This document shows positions 25,117-34,594 of a stretch of 64,000 bases of DNA, in pieces. The notes under the pieces were generated by a model. It saw nothing but the letters and a program-made list of their open reading frames with translations, did not search any database and was not told where the DNA came from. How positions within the stretch are numbered: position 1 is the first letter of the stretch; the number at the start of each line of letters is the position of its first letter. Origin of the DNA: Phycisphaeraceae bacterium (lineage in GTDB: Bacteria; Planctomycetota; Phycisphaerae; Phycisphaerales; Phycisphaeraceae); assembly GCA_002716625.1 (NCBI GenBank), contig PBAS01000054.1, positions 16,754 to 80,753 on the forward strand. The letters are read 5' to 3'. Made by a program: the position numbers and the translations under genes.

Positions 25117-26337
25117 TCACTTCAATGCATGTACGAGCGCAATCAGTGCATAGGCCGTCACCAGATTGGTATCATTTTCCATCCACCGTCCCGATTTGTT
25201 CCACCAGGATCCATCAGCACGTTGCATCGCCAGCAATTTCGTAGTCATATCTTTTGACCAATCATGCCTGTAGCCGTCAGGTGTTTTAATATACCGTGAT
25301 CCCCATGCGTCCAGTGCGCGAGACATCGTCATCAGGTAGTAAAAGTAACCGTCCAGTTTCAAGCCCTCGGGCATGCCTGGATTATGATCAACGGTATAGT
25401 GGCGTCGGATCCAGTTGTAGGCATCTATTACACGCGGATCATCGCGGCTTAGCATCGCATAGACATAACTCTTGAACCCAGCATACGTCATTGAACCATA
25501 TGTGCGCAAGCCGGTCACGGGCTTGCCCAGTATCGCTTGGTCGCGCAATTCGGGGCTTGCAAGTGATTGGGAGATGCCGATGTGATTCTTATCAATACTT
25601 GTCGAGTATACGAACCCACCATCCTGAACAATCTGATCACCACACTGCATATTGGCTGCAGTACCTTGGCATCGGGAGATAAACACGAGTGCTCTTTGAA
25701 ATACCGGATCGGTCGGTGAAAGTCCGGCATCGTACAAACCCTGTAGCATGATCTGTGTATTCGAAAGATCCGGCCTACCATGTTTACCATAACCAGCACC
25801 GCCATAAAAGGGGTGCTCCGGTCCGACTGATACGCTCTTGGGGTCGACCTGATCGTACCACTGAAGCTGCCGCAGAAACTCACAGCCTTTGTCAATCGCC
25901 TCGACCACCCGAGGGCTTTGTCTCGCACGAGCTAGAGCCGAAAGACAAATCGCCGTGTTGTAATTCTGCATAATCCCATCGTGAATCCCGCCATTATCTC
26001 GGCATTTGCTCAAGATGAATGCCAATGCCCTGTCCACAACCAAATCATCATGTACGAGGTCTGGTCGATCAAGCATTACCGTAAGCACCATCGCGGTAAC
26101 CGCCGGGCCAATCTGGGGTGACCAGCTGCCAAACTCACTTTGTCTTTGGCTTAGAAAGGCAATTCCACGCATGGCTGCGGCATCAGCCAACCGATCGTGA
26201 TCCATATCAACCGCACGCACATCCGCACAGGCAATACTGAACGCCATCCAACCACAGACTAGACCCCCAAAATGAGCTGACATCGCTATGCTCCGTATAA
26301 AACGTTTCTGTTTGTTGGTGGCCTTTACATCTTCCAT
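25117..26337 (-). CDS. exported prenyltransferase/squalene-oxidase-repeat protein
   Basis: 406 residues from ATG 26337, which follows GGGAGA at six bases. A hydrophobic N-terminal segment (FGGLVCGWMAFSIACADV) suggests export. The body has repeated alpha/alpha-barrel units with Q-x-x-x-G-s-W type turns (FLSQRQSEFGSWSPQIGPAV, LLAMQRADGSWWNKSGRW) and intervening helices, as in terpene cyclase/squalene-oxidase-repeat proteins. The catalytic DxDD of squalene-hopene cyclase is not seen, so cyclase activity is doubtful. Such exported repeat proteins are common in planctomycetes, with unknown function. Neighbouring small membrane proteins are encoded in the same direction, with 35 bases between. Confidence 0.75.
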   Translation of the reverse strand: MEDVKATNKQKRFIRSIAMSAHFGGLVCGWMAFSIACADVRAVDMDHDRLADAAAMRGIAFLSQRQSEFGSWSPQIGPAVTAMVLTVMLDRPDLVHDDLVVDRALAFILSKCRDNGGIHDGIMQNYNTAICLSALARARQSPRVVEAIDKGCEFLRQLQWYDQVDPKSVSVGPEHPFYGGAGYGKHGRPDLSNTQIMLQGLYDAGLSPTDPVFQRALVFISRCQGTAANMQCGDQIVQDGGFVYSTSIDKNHIGISQSLASPELRDQAILGKPVTGLRTYGSMTYAGFKSYVYAMLSRDDPRVIDAYNWIRRHYTVDHNPGMPEGLKLDGYFYYLMTMSRALDAWGSRYIKTPDGYRHDWSKDMTTKLLAMQRADGSWWNKSGRWMENDTNLVTAYALIALVHALK

Positions 26338-26372
26338 TCTATTTCTCCCTGCATCCAACCCAGGACAACCTA

Positions 26373-26963
26373 TCAGTGATGTCCTAGATCCTTCTTGGGA
26401 TCATAATCATAAGGCACCAGATTCAACTCACCCGATGGAGGGTTGGCCCGCACTTGCCGCAGTGCCGTAATCGTAAATGGGAGTAATACGAGTACCACCA
26501 AAATCATGAGGGCATTAACCACTCGGGCCGGCCAGGACGCCGAACCCCACCACAATCCATAGGCAGCCAGTAACATCGCAATCAACAGGATGCACACGCA
26601 TATCACCGCCCCCCAAGCCGCTCGGGGCTTGTCCGTCTGCAAGCCCAAGCCAAACCCCAACAACCCCAATCCGCCTACCGTTGAGGCCACAACCGTCACC
26701 ATAAGCCCAAACTTTCCTGGGTCGGCGACAAGATCAGCAAGCCGTCCACGCGGTGGTGTAGGCTCAATGGACTCTGCTTCCGGCAATGTCCACTGTGGAT
26801 CCCATTGAAAGGCTGTTGAACACATACAGCAACAAACCATCAAAAATGCTCCGCCAATCACCTGCAATATGACACCCGTTCCTTGGGCAAAAGCACGGGC
26901 AGGCACCGGGCCAATCGTCTCCGAATTATGGTTTTCTCCAGTACTTGGTGGCAAAGAAGACAT
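26373..26963 (-). CDS. multi-pass membrane protein of unknown function
   Basis: About 196 residues from ATG 26963, chosen because an AGGTGA lies five bases upstream; earlier starts overlap the preceding gene. The N-terminus is polar (SSLPPSTGENHN). Four hydrophobic segments follow (GVILQVIGGAFLMVCCCMCS; GLMVTVVASTVGGLGLLGFG; AAWGAVICVCILLIAMLLAA; VVNALMILVVLVLLPFTITA), and the C-terminus is NLVPYDYDPKKDLGHH. The cluster of cysteines (CCCMC) in the first membrane segment is unusual. Follows the other small membrane-protein gene after 13 bases, so they are probably cotranscribed with the exported repeat protein. Confidence 0.6.
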   Translation of the reverse strand: MSSLPPSTGENHNSETIGPVPARAFAQGTGVILQVIGGAFLMVCCCMCSTAFQWDPQWTLPEAESIEPTPPRGRLADLVADPGKFGLMVTVVASTVGGLGLLGFGLGLQTDKPRAAWGAVICVCILLIAMLLAAYGLWWGSASWPARVVNALMILVVLVLLPFTITALRQVRANPPSGELNLVPYDYDPKKDLGHH

Positions 26964-26976
26964 CCAATCACCTGAA

Positions 26977-27483
26977 CTATGTTTGGGCACCGACATGTCG
27001 AGCAAGATGAAGGTGCCGGGAAGCAACCACCAAAATGGCCAATGGCGTCCCAAGAATAAGCACAGACAAGGTTAACTGATCTGGGCTAGATGACACCACC
27101 GCGTTGACTGCAGCCATGGCCAATAACAAAGCAACGGCCAGACACTGTGCCAGTGTAAATACAAGCGCAACTGTTGCAGACCACCGCCTCCTAGCGTGGA
27201 TTGCAAAGCCTAAAAGCATTTGTGTTACTGCCAGCACCGTACCGAAAATCGCCAATGTCATAACACTCGCGGCATACGTATCGGTAGCTAGTTGCCATAT
27301 CCCATTCAGGTCCGAAAATCCACCCGCTGGGACCCTAACAAGCCCGAATACTCCAAACTGGCCTCCCGATAAAACAAGCCAGAATAAAAATCCACAAAAA
27401 ACTGCTTGGCATGTACCAATGAACCAGATAAATCTCGCTGCACATCGTGCTGTCGCAGCATGCAAGAAGATTGGCGTAGTCAT
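26977..27483 (-). CDS. multi-pass membrane protein of unknown function
   Basis: 168 residues. Four hydrophobic segments are visible: FIWFIGTCQAVFCGFLFWLV, ASVMTLAIFGTVLAVTQMLL, ATVALVFTLAQCLAVALLLA and LSVLILGTPLAILVVASRHL. No catalytic motif is recognised. First of three minus-strand genes (two small membrane proteins and the exported repeat protein) that look like one operon. Divergent from the flippase-like gene at 27577. Confidence 0.6.
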   Translation of the reverse strand: MTTPIFLHAATARCAARFIWFIGTCQAVFCGFLFWLVLSGGQFGVFGLVRVPAGGFSDLNGIWQLATDTYAASVMTLAIFGTVLAVTQMLLGFAIHARRRWSATVALVFTLAQCLAVALLLAMAAVNAVVSSSPDQLTLSVLILGTPLAILVVASRHLHLARHVGAQT

Positions 27484-27576
27484 AATGATGAGCTTATCGC
27501 ACCAATTGCACCTTGCAAACGACCCGCCATTCCATGCATCCAGCTAACCCTGCATCTGAGCCGATATCACTTGGAA

Positions 27577-28764
27577 ATGAAAAAGTATCTACTGATATGC
27601 ATACGGATTCTGATTGCTGCTGGAGGTATTGGGTTTATTGTCTTCAGCCTTACCTGGACGGATCATGTCCAATTGCCAGCAGGCACAAAAATGCCTGATG
27701 GTTCCTTGCTCCTCAAGGCAACCTCTTATCCAACCATTGCCGGAGATGAGAAAAGCTTTAATCGAGGTGAGTTGGTCACCATCAGGATCGACGATCAACT
27801 AAGGATGAATATCCCGACTGATGACCGGGGGACTGAGGACAATCAATTTCAGTTTAAACCCGGCATCACACCCACCCTTCGTGAGGCGAAGACCCCACTG
27901 TTGGTGGCCGGATGGCTCAGCATGGGCCTTATTTTCCCACTCCAAACAACTCGATGGTTGTTGTTACTGCGCGCAAGAAAGATGCCAGTCAGTTTTCCCA
28001 AGGCATTCCGACTGTATATGGTGGGAAATTTCTTCAACTATTGCATGCCGGGCTCAACCGGAGGGGATGTGGTCAAGGCATATTATGCTGCCAAAGGAAG
28101 TGGCCGTAATGCCGACGCGGTGATGAGCGTGGTAATGGATCGCATTGCCGGAGTAGTTGGACTCATCATGGTGGGTGGAATTGCCGGGCTGTTTATGCTG
28201 GACAATCTGATGGCCAGAAGGATCACTGGAATCATCTGGCTTCTTGCCGCAATGACATTCATCGGTGGTGGTATCTTTTTATCACCCATGTTGCGGCGAA
28301 TACTGGGGATTGATTACCTAATCTCTAAGCTGCCTGGTCAAAAGTTTTTTCAGAGCCTGAACCAAGCGGCAATGGCCTACCGGGATCATAAAACTACTAT
28401 TGTGGCCACGACCGCCCTGTCAGTTATTGTGCATTGCTGCCTGATCACCAGCACGACATTAGCAGGCTATGCCCTAGGCATCACCCAACCAGCAAACCTG
28501 ATGGCAGTTGTTGTTCCGGTCCTACTCTTCGGTGCTGCTATTCCAATTAGCTACCAGGGACTTGGCGTCCAAGAGGCGATCGGCATCCCTTTACTTGTTA
28601 CCGCGCCACTATGCACGCCCAATCAACTGATTGGCATGCTGATGCTGTACCGCCTTTACATGGTTGCCTATTCCATGACCGGCTCATTGTTCTTGCTGCG
28701 TGGTGACATCCATATGCACCCACAGAATAATGGCGAAATGACCGCAACAAGCCCTATGGAATAA
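27577..28764 (+). CDS. lysylphosphatidylglycerol synthase TM-like / flippase-like membrane protein
   Basis: 395 residues from ATG 27577; upstream codons to 27406 are antisense to the divergent gene and lack membrane character. It has about eight membrane segments and the UPF0104/LPG_synthase_TM signatures: LFPLQTTRWLLLLRA-like (LQTTRWLLLLRARKMPVSF), FRLYMVGNFFNYCMPGSTGG followed by DVVKAYYAAKG, VVMDRIAGVVGLIMVG and PISYQGLGVQEAIGIPLL. Such proteins include the membrane part of MprF and related putative lipid flippases. The aminoacyl-transferase domain of MprF is absent. A periplasmic loop near 40-90 is polar. Convergent with the next minus-strand gene, overlapping by 11 bases. Confidence 0.8.
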   Translation: MKKYLLICIRILIAAGGIGFIVFSLTWTDHVQLPAGTKMPDGSLLLKATSYPTIAGDEKSFNRGELVTIRIDDQLRMNIPTDDRGTEDNQFQFKPGITPTLREAKTPLLVAGWLSMGLIFPLQTTRWLLLLRARKMPVSFPKAFRLYMVGNFFNYCMPGSTGGDVVKAYYAAKGSGRNADAVMSVVMDRIAGVVGLIMVGGIAGLFMLDNLMARRITGIIWLLAAMTFIGGGIFLSPMLRRILGIDYLISKLPGQKFFQSLNQAAMAYRDHKTTIVATTALSVIVHCCLITSTTLAGYALGITQPANLMAVVVPVLLFGAAIPISYQGLGVQEAIGIPLLVTAPLCTPNQLIGMLMLYRLYMVAYSMTGSLFLLRGDIHMHPQNNGEMTATSPME

Positions 28765-30853
28765 AAGGCAAACCCATCCCGCCAGCATCAAATCCGCGTG
28801 AACGAAAACCTCGATTCCCCCCCTCTGTGCCAACATCGTCCTCCGTTTTGACACGGGCAATTTCATTTTTCAATTGCATCCGCTTCTGGCTGTGTCGATC
28901 CTCATCAACTGCACGCTGCTTCATGCTTTGATGCTGGTTATGGTAGTAGATGAGGTGTGCATCACCTTGAGCACCAGAGCCTTTGGAAATCACATCCACC
29001 GCAACACTATCTACTCGCATATCCACTTGTCTTATTTGACCCTCGTACTCTAAGTCAACCATGCCTCCCATCGGATCACCTGAACTGATGGTGAATGTAC
29101 TTTCACGTAGTTGACCATTGAATACCCGAAAGAATTCCGCTTCAGCCCGGTTATGAGACCGGTCAGCTGCAACGACAAAGAACTGAACCTCCGGGTCGAT
29201 ATTGATGGGATCAGACCAAGCAGTGGGGTCTGACGCAATTGCCAGACGTTGACCCAACGCTTCTTTCTGTTGCTCATTAAGTTGCTTTTGATCGAATAGT
29301 GGATTGAGTACATGTACCCGCAACCGATACCGATAACTGTTACCAGGCTGTGCGGTGATATCATGCCCCCAGAGAATCATCTTTGGCAGTTCCTGTGACT
29401 CAGGATCAACCCTAAGCGGAACATCCTGTCGATTCCGCCTACTGCTTGCCGTACGACGCCCCATGTTACGCGCCTGGGGAAAACCTGGCGGCGGCATCCC
29501 GCCCATCTGCAACATCCCACGAGGCATTCCGCCACGACCCTTGGCTGCTCCGCCCTTCACATCACGTCCCAGCAACTGATCGCGTTCCAATTCAGCCTCC
29601 ATCAACTGCTGGGAGAGGGTCGCCATCCTGCTCGCAGGTGTCTTGGGCATGGCCTGCGTCAATGGCGTCGGAGATTTACGCTTTGACCGCTTTTTCCCAC
29701 TGGTTGGCATGGAAGGCATGCCCGAAGGCATATCCGGCAAACCACTGCGCGATTCGGACCGATTACGGGACGGAATATTGGCATTCGCTCTTTGCTTGCC
29801 CTTCAAACGGCCATCTTCCTGCAATTGCTTAAGACGCTTCAAGTCCCTCTTAATCCGATCGATCTGCTTGTTGACCCTAAATAATTTCTCCTGATCAGCC
29901 AGTGAAAGATCTTCACCCCGCTCATCGGGCCGCGGCACAAATCGGGCTGCGGTCATCGGCGGCATGAACCCCTGCATGATCAGTTCCTGACGATCTCGGA
30001 TCTCCAGCATCACTTGGCCGGGTTGGCCTTCAAACCATGGATCGGCCTTATAGGGCGTGTGCCACCGACGGAATCCCACGGAGTGAGGTAGTGGATCAAT
30101 CACATCAGCCTCGCCAGTTGCTGCAGACCAGCGTCCCGTCGACGGATCGAGCACTTGGCGCTCAATCACCACATCCGTAACCAACATACGCGGACGCCAC
30201 CAACCTTCAGGAATCTTGCGCGGACCTTGCTGTGCTTCTAATTTTTCCACCCATTTGTTTAGATCAAACTCGGCCTTAACGGTAACAAAACGAAAATCTC
30301 GCGGCGCCTTTTCGCCGATTAATTTCGCGTAGGCATCGGCGGCTTGCATGGCCACTTTGTCTTCACCAACCATTGCTTTTATGTCTGCGATCAATTCGCG
30401 ACGTGATTGCAAAACACCAAAATCAGCCCACGCCTTGATTTGCGTTGGCGCGTCAAGAAAGGGAATGTCGTAGGCTTGTGAAACCAGGGATGGACGATCC
30501 TGAATATCCAATCCCGGGGTGCCAATGGGCCCGTCAAATTGCCCCATTGCTAGGATTGGCTGTTCCTTGCGAGTCTTAAAATGTTGCGTATAACCCTGCA
30601 CCTGCACGGTATCTACGTTGCGCAAGCCTTTCTTGGAATTTAGTTGTCCAGCAAGCTTTTCCAGTTCCTCTTGAACTTTCCCTTCCGCATCTTCAATGGC
30701 AAGGCTCTGTTTTTCCCGCCCGACCTGCATTTCCACGCGATAAGGACTGCGGATAAAATAAAACCACACCACACATAGAAAGAAAAGAGCTGCCCACGCC
30801 AAAACAATTTTCTCAACATGCATCTCAAGGATGTTGACATTCTTAATCTTCAT
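28754..30853 (-). CDS. large single-pass inner-membrane protein of a PilMNO-like cluster
   Basis: About 699 residues from ATG 30853, preceded by TAGGAG. One N-terminal membrane segment (IVLAWAALFFLCVVWFYFI) is followed by a long periplasmic region. Around 330-365 is a charged coiled coil (LFRVNKQIDRIKRDLKRLKQ), then a low-complexity stretch rich in S, R, G, M and P, then a beta-rich domain (GNSYRYRLRVHVLNPLFDQK; WSDPINIDPEVQFFVVAADR). No family is recognised with certainty. Position third behind the PilM/N and PilO-like genes suggests a structural partner, perhaps in the place of PilP, or a trans-envelope scaffold. Its length is far beyond classical PilP. Confidence 0.6.
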   Translation of the reverse strand: MKIKNVNILEMHVEKIVLAWAALFFLCVVWFYFIRSPYRVEMQVGREKQSLAIEDAEGKVQEELEKLAGQLNSKKGLRNVDTVQVQGYTQHFKTRKEQPILAMGQFDGPIGTPGLDIQDRPSLVSQAYDIPFLDAPTQIKAWADFGVLQSRRELIADIKAMVGEDKVAMQAADAYAKLIGEKAPRDFRFVTVKAEFDLNKWVEKLEAQQGPRKIPEGWWRPRMLVTDVVIERQVLDPSTGRWSAATGEADVIDPLPHSVGFRRWHTPYKADPWFEGQPGQVMLEIRDRQELIMQGFMPPMTAARFVPRPDERGEDLSLADQEKLFRVNKQIDRIKRDLKRLKQLQEDGRLKGKQRANANIPSRNRSESRSGLPDMPSGMPSMPTSGKKRSKRKSPTPLTQAMPKTPASRMATLSQQLMEAELERDQLLGRDVKGGAAKGRGGMPRGMLQMGGMPPPGFPQARNMGRRTASSRRNRQDVPLRVDPESQELPKMILWGHDITAQPGNSYRYRLRVHVLNPLFDQKQLNEQQKEALGQRLAIASDPTAWSDPINIDPEVQFFVVAADRSHNRAEAEFFRVFNGQLRESTFTISSGDPMGGMVDLEYEGQIRQVDMRVDSVAVDVISKGSGAQGDAHLIYYHNQHQSMKQRAVDEDRHSQKRMQLKNEIARVKTEDDVGTEGGNRGFRSRGFDAGGMGLPFIP

Positions 30854-30929
30854 TACTGACACACTCCTAACGATAGGCCTCAACAGTTGCCATTTACGCC
30901 ATGGCCGATCATAAGGTCATTAAGCTGAC

Positions 30930-32408
30930 TCAACGGGGCCTGGCACCCATGCCAAATTCGTCATCCTCATCCATGCCGCTGGGATTGACATAGCCTTCAT
31001 CCCCTTCCTTGAGGATCCCTAATTCACTTTTAAGCAGGTTCGGCATCCACTGCGTTACCCATTGCCGTAACCAGATAGTTTCTATCAAAATTTCCACCTC
31101 AACTGCATCATTCTCACCATAGACGAAGCCCTCCCGTAAAGCTTCGTATTCGTCCACGTCAGTGATGGTCATCTTGAGTACGGTCATGAAATTAACTTCC
31201 GAAAGCGTTTCAAAAAGTCGTGGAAGTTGCTGTGAATCCATGACCAGTGTCACCTGCACATGCCGCACATCATAGATTTGATTGCTGTTTCGGCCGGTAT
31301 GGCTGATGGCAAAATCAGTGGTCGGATTGCCCACTGCGGTTAGTGTTCTGCTCGCCCTACCACCCATCAACGTTGCACCGCCCCGCATCAAGGCTGCGCT
31401 CATCGGCATGCTAGACCGCGTGCCGGCCAATGTTCCCTTGGTGTGAACACCGATATAGCCATCGATAACCTCAATCCCAATAAGCCGTTTGATAGGTGCT
31501 GTTGTTACATTCTGCTCGGGATTCCAGACCTCGTTCATTCGGGCAATCACCTCGACAATATCCTGCTGCATCCAAAGGCCCATCTGGCCCTCCCAGATTT
31601 CATCTACTTTGGGCGCTTTGTCCTCGGCACCGTCGTAACCTGACCAAAAGTCAATATCAAAGGGCCCTGCAGGAAATTGGATGTAAGCAAGATTCTCTAA
31701 CGGCTGCTCGGCATAAATATGGATTGACCTTGCTCTTTGAGTCAATAATTCAAGCACAGCATTCTGCTGCTCGCTACGCAGGGCTGCTTGCTGACGATCA
31801 TCCAAGCTAGAGGAGTTCAGCACGAACCGGCCCTTAAAATCGTTCTGGGTCCTGTCGACCTCTGCCTGAATAGCCTGTCCATTGGGCGGCATGCCCGAAT
31901 TGAGGTTCGGGTAGGGTGACTCTGGGGAATAGGAACCAAGCATTTGCTTAAACGCTTCGCGATAAGCTCGCTTGGCATCGTATGGTGTTGCAGGATTAGA
32001 CGGAGTGGGAAATAAACCACTCATCATCGGGAAGTGGCCCTGGGGTTCACCTGCATGTTGCAGATGGTCAGATACACCAAACTGATTACGCTCAACGGCA
32101 AGACCAAAAATCGCGCTATACTCACCCTTCATGCGACCCAGCAGCCCCTGCAACTGCTCAATCACGCGAGGATTGACGGTAACGGTTTGACTGGTCGGCT
32201 TCTCTCCAGGATTTGCTGCTGGGATCTCCACCGATTTCCCCATCAACCCCGTAATCTTTCTCAGATTCTTGTTGATTTCACTGCCGCGCTTTTCAATCCC
32301 ACCGCCACGCACGTGGCCAAGAAACAGGCCGACCAACGCAATCATCACCACCACACCAGCGATCACCACCACTAAATTTGATTTTATCCAAGTGAGTATC
32401 CCCTTCAT
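30930..32408 (-). CDS. PilO-like inner-membrane protein (large)
   Basis: 492 residues. A short cytoplasmic N-terminus, one membrane segment (NLVVVIAGVVVMIALVGLFL) and a long periplasmic region. A helix after the membrane (SEINKNLRKITGLMGKSVEI; VIEQLQGLLGRMKGEY) is followed by a ferredoxin-like-fold candidate near the C-terminus (YDVRHVQVTLVMDSQQLPRL, FETLSEVNFMTVLKMTITDV), which is the topology of PilO/GspM-type proteins. Its ATG overlaps the pilM stop by four bases (ATGA). Classical PilO is about 200 residues, so this is more than twice normal. Assignment rests on topology and position rather than on motif identity. Confidence 0.55.
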   Translation of the reverse strand: MKGILTWIKSNLVVVIAGVVVMIALVGLFLGHVRGGGIEKRGSEINKNLRKITGLMGKSVEIPAANPGEKPTSQTVTVNPRVIEQLQGLLGRMKGEYSAIFGLAVERNQFGVSDHLQHAGEPQGHFPMMSGLFPTPSNPATPYDAKRAYREAFKQMLGSYSPESPYPNLNSGMPPNGQAIQAEVDRTQNDFKGRFVLNSSSLDDRQQAALRSEQQNAVLELLTQRARSIHIYAEQPLENLAYIQFPAGPFDIDFWSGYDGAEDKAPKVDEIWEGQMGLWMQQDIVEVIARMNEVWNPEQNVTTAPIKRLIGIEVIDGYIGVHTKGTLAGTRSSMPMSAALMRGGATLMGGRASRTLTAVGNPTTDFAISHTGRNSNQIYDVRHVQVTLVMDSQQLPRLFETLSEVNFMTVLKMTITDVDEYEALREGFVYGENDAVEVEILIETIWLRQWVTQWMPNLLKSELGILKEGDEGYVNPSGMDEDDEFGMGARPR

Positions 32409-34594
32409 AGCCGCACCTCCGCCTTGGCCTGCGTACCACCCTTGATCGGTTTGCCTGTTGTCCGCTCGCCGGTTTCAGCCTTGCGAGCATCATCGGGGCC
32501 CACTAACTTGGCAATCAAGACGATCTTGAAACGCGAGTCCGTTGTTCGGGACTCATCCGAAAATGGTCGCTTGGGATACAAGTCATCGACGGTCGAGCGA
32601 TCTACACTGCCGCGCCCCCCGGACACTGGTCCACCCATTGGCTGTGCTCCTGGAAAACCCATCATGCCACCCATGGCAGCAGGCCCACCTATTCGTCCAG
32701 CCATCGGATCAACCCTAGTTGATCGATCCATTGCACTGGATCTAGAACGCGAGGTCCTCCTGGTTCGCTGGGAACTTGATGAGTCGCGACGACGTATTCC
32801 CTTGGCATCCAAGGCGGGTTCGACGTAAAAGTCCTCGTCTAGCACTTCAATCCGATAGGGACGGTCCGGTTGATCGCTATGCGACTTTAGCCATCCAATC
32901 ACATGATCCGACAATTCCCTGGCAGCTCCGGGCTGCAAGGTGATTAATCCCGTTACCGTAATATGTATATGGCCAGGTAATCCCGGGTCTACCGATGAAC
33001 CACCGCCGGACCTATTATTTGCGCCCAGTTTTTTACCTTTCTTTTTGTTCGCCTTTCTTTTCTTGCCTTTTTTCTTTGACCCTTTTAAACCCTCCATCTC
33101 ATCACCCGTTGCATACTTATATTCCGCCTCAATTGATTCGATAAAAACCCGGCGGCGTTCAGCTCGTGGGATCTGCTCCCAGTCGGGATAATGTGATTTG
33201 GTTAAGACCTCCTGGGGTTGTAGGGCCAAGGTCGCCATATTGAGATCCTGCATCAACTTTGGCCACACGTCACGATAATCGAGTAACCGGCTGAGATTCT
33301 CGATCGCCTCTAAATCCCCCTTATCCTCGCTCAACTCCTCCAGTTCCATCACATATCCCTCCGCCTTTGGCACCACCTGCTTCATTTTTGCTTTCGTCTC
33401 CTGTGCACCTAACTTTACCTCCCCTTCAACCCGGAGCAGATTGCCCCACATCAGTAGCACCGGCAGAACGATCATTGCTGCCGCCGCCGCAAACCAGCGT
33501 TGTTTTTCCCGCCACAACTGCTGACGAACCAGATGGCGGGGCAATACATTGGCTGACACCGATTCCAAACCCAGACCTTGTATTGCCAGGCCATAGGCTG
33601 TTGCAAGATTCACCGCATCTGCCGTAAATTCTGACTCCTGTTTACCTCCAACACCGATGCGGTCAAAGCCTTCGGGACGCACAATCTCCAGTTGTAGTTC
33701 CTGTTTAAGGAATTTTTGCAAAGCCGGAAGACGAAACGTCGAACCAACACCAATCAGTTGACCAAGACTGGCTTCCTGATTGAGACTCTGGTAATAGCCA
33801 AGCGAACGCTGTATCTCCTGAACCAGTTCAGCATACACCGGACGCATCGCCGTTAGGATCTTCTTTGCGTATTTGCTCGTAGCAGCTTCACGCTTGAGTT
33901 TCTCTGCCTTGGGGTAACTTAGTTTGAATGCACGCACCAATGCTTCAGTGAAGTTGTTGCCTCCGATAGGAAGTGTACGAAGCCACATAGCACCGCCTTC
34001 ATTAATAATCACATCAGTACTGGTTGTACCGATGTCCACCACAATCACACCCTCATTGTCTTCAGCCTGTCTCTTGTCATATTCAAACGCATTAAAAACT
34101 CCCAGCGGCGAAAGCGTTAGACCATCAACAGTAACCCCAACCTGCTTGAAGTTAAGAAGAAAATCAGCGACTTTATCCTTGGTGATCGCGAAAATACCGA
34201 CAGACAAATCCGGGGAATCAGCTTGGGAAAATACCTGATAATCCCACTCTACCTGCTCGATGGGAAATGGGACCTGCTGTACTGCTTCAAACTTGACAAT
34301 GTCGGGTACTTTCTTGGGTTCGACCGGTGGCAGCTTGGCAAATCGAGCAAATGCCATATGCCCTGGTACCGACACCATTACCGTACTTTTAGATAAGTCG
34401 CGTGTCGCAAGTAATTCATCTAGGCCAACCTGAATCTGCTCCTCGACGTCTAAATCCGGCGTGGTGAGAATCTGCTTGAACGGGATCACCGTGTAGTCAG
34501 CCAAGGTCACATCCGCACCATCACCAATCAACCTTACTGCCTTGATAGCATTAGACCCTACTTCGATACCCCAACAGTCGTTCTTCTTCGCCAT
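32405..34594 (-). CDS. pilM: PilM actin-like ATPase fused to a PilN-like region
   Basis: 729 residues. Residues 1-350 are PilM: WGIEVGSNAIKAVRL at the N-terminus, VPDIVKFEAVQQVPFPIEQV, VVDIGTTSTDVIINEGG and LIGVGSTFRLPALQKFL, the actin-fold ATPase that organises the inner-membrane platform of type IV pili. A membrane segment follows (FAAAAAMIVLPVLLMWGNLL, about 375) with helical and beta-rich sequence, as in PilN, so PilM and PilN are fused. A lysine-rich run near 515 (KKKGKKRKANKKKGKKLG) and a later S/R/G/M-rich stretch are low complexity. First gene of the cluster; overlaps the PilO-like gene. No pilB, pilT, pilQ or pilin gene lies in the window. Confidence 0.8.
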   Translation of the reverse strand: MAKKNDCWGIEVGSNAIKAVRLIGDGADVTLADYTVIPFKQILTTPDLDVEEQIQVGLDELLATRDLSKSTVMVSVPGHMAFARFAKLPPVEPKKVPDIVKFEAVQQVPFPIEQVEWDYQVFSQADSPDLSVGIFAITKDKVADFLLNFKQVGVTVDGLTLSPLGVFNAFEYDKRQAEDNEGVIVVDIGTTSTDVIINEGGAMWLRTLPIGGNNFTEALVRAFKLSYPKAEKLKREAATSKYAKKILTAMRPVYAELVQEIQRSLGYYQSLNQEASLGQLIGVGSTFRLPALQKFLKQELQLEIVRPEGFDRIGVGGKQESEFTADAVNLATAYGLAIQGLGLESVSANVLPRHLVRQQLWREKQRWFAAAAAMIVLPVLLMWGNLLRVEGEVKLGAQETKAKMKQVVPKAEGYVMELEELSEDKGDLEAIENLSRLLDYRDVWPKLMQDLNMATLALQPQEVLTKSHYPDWEQIPRAERRRVFIESIEAEYKYATGDEMEGLKGSKKKGKKRKANKKKGKKLGANNRSGGGSSVDPGLPGHIHITVTGLITLQPGAARELSDHVIGWLKSHSDQPDRPYRIEVLDEDFYVEPALDAKGIRRRDSSSSQRTRRTSRSRSSAMDRSTRVDPMAGRIGGPAAMGGMMGFPGAQPMGGPVSGGRGSVDRSTVDDLYPKRPFSDESRTTDSRFKIVLIAKLVGPDDARKAETGERTTGKPIKGGTQAKAEVRL

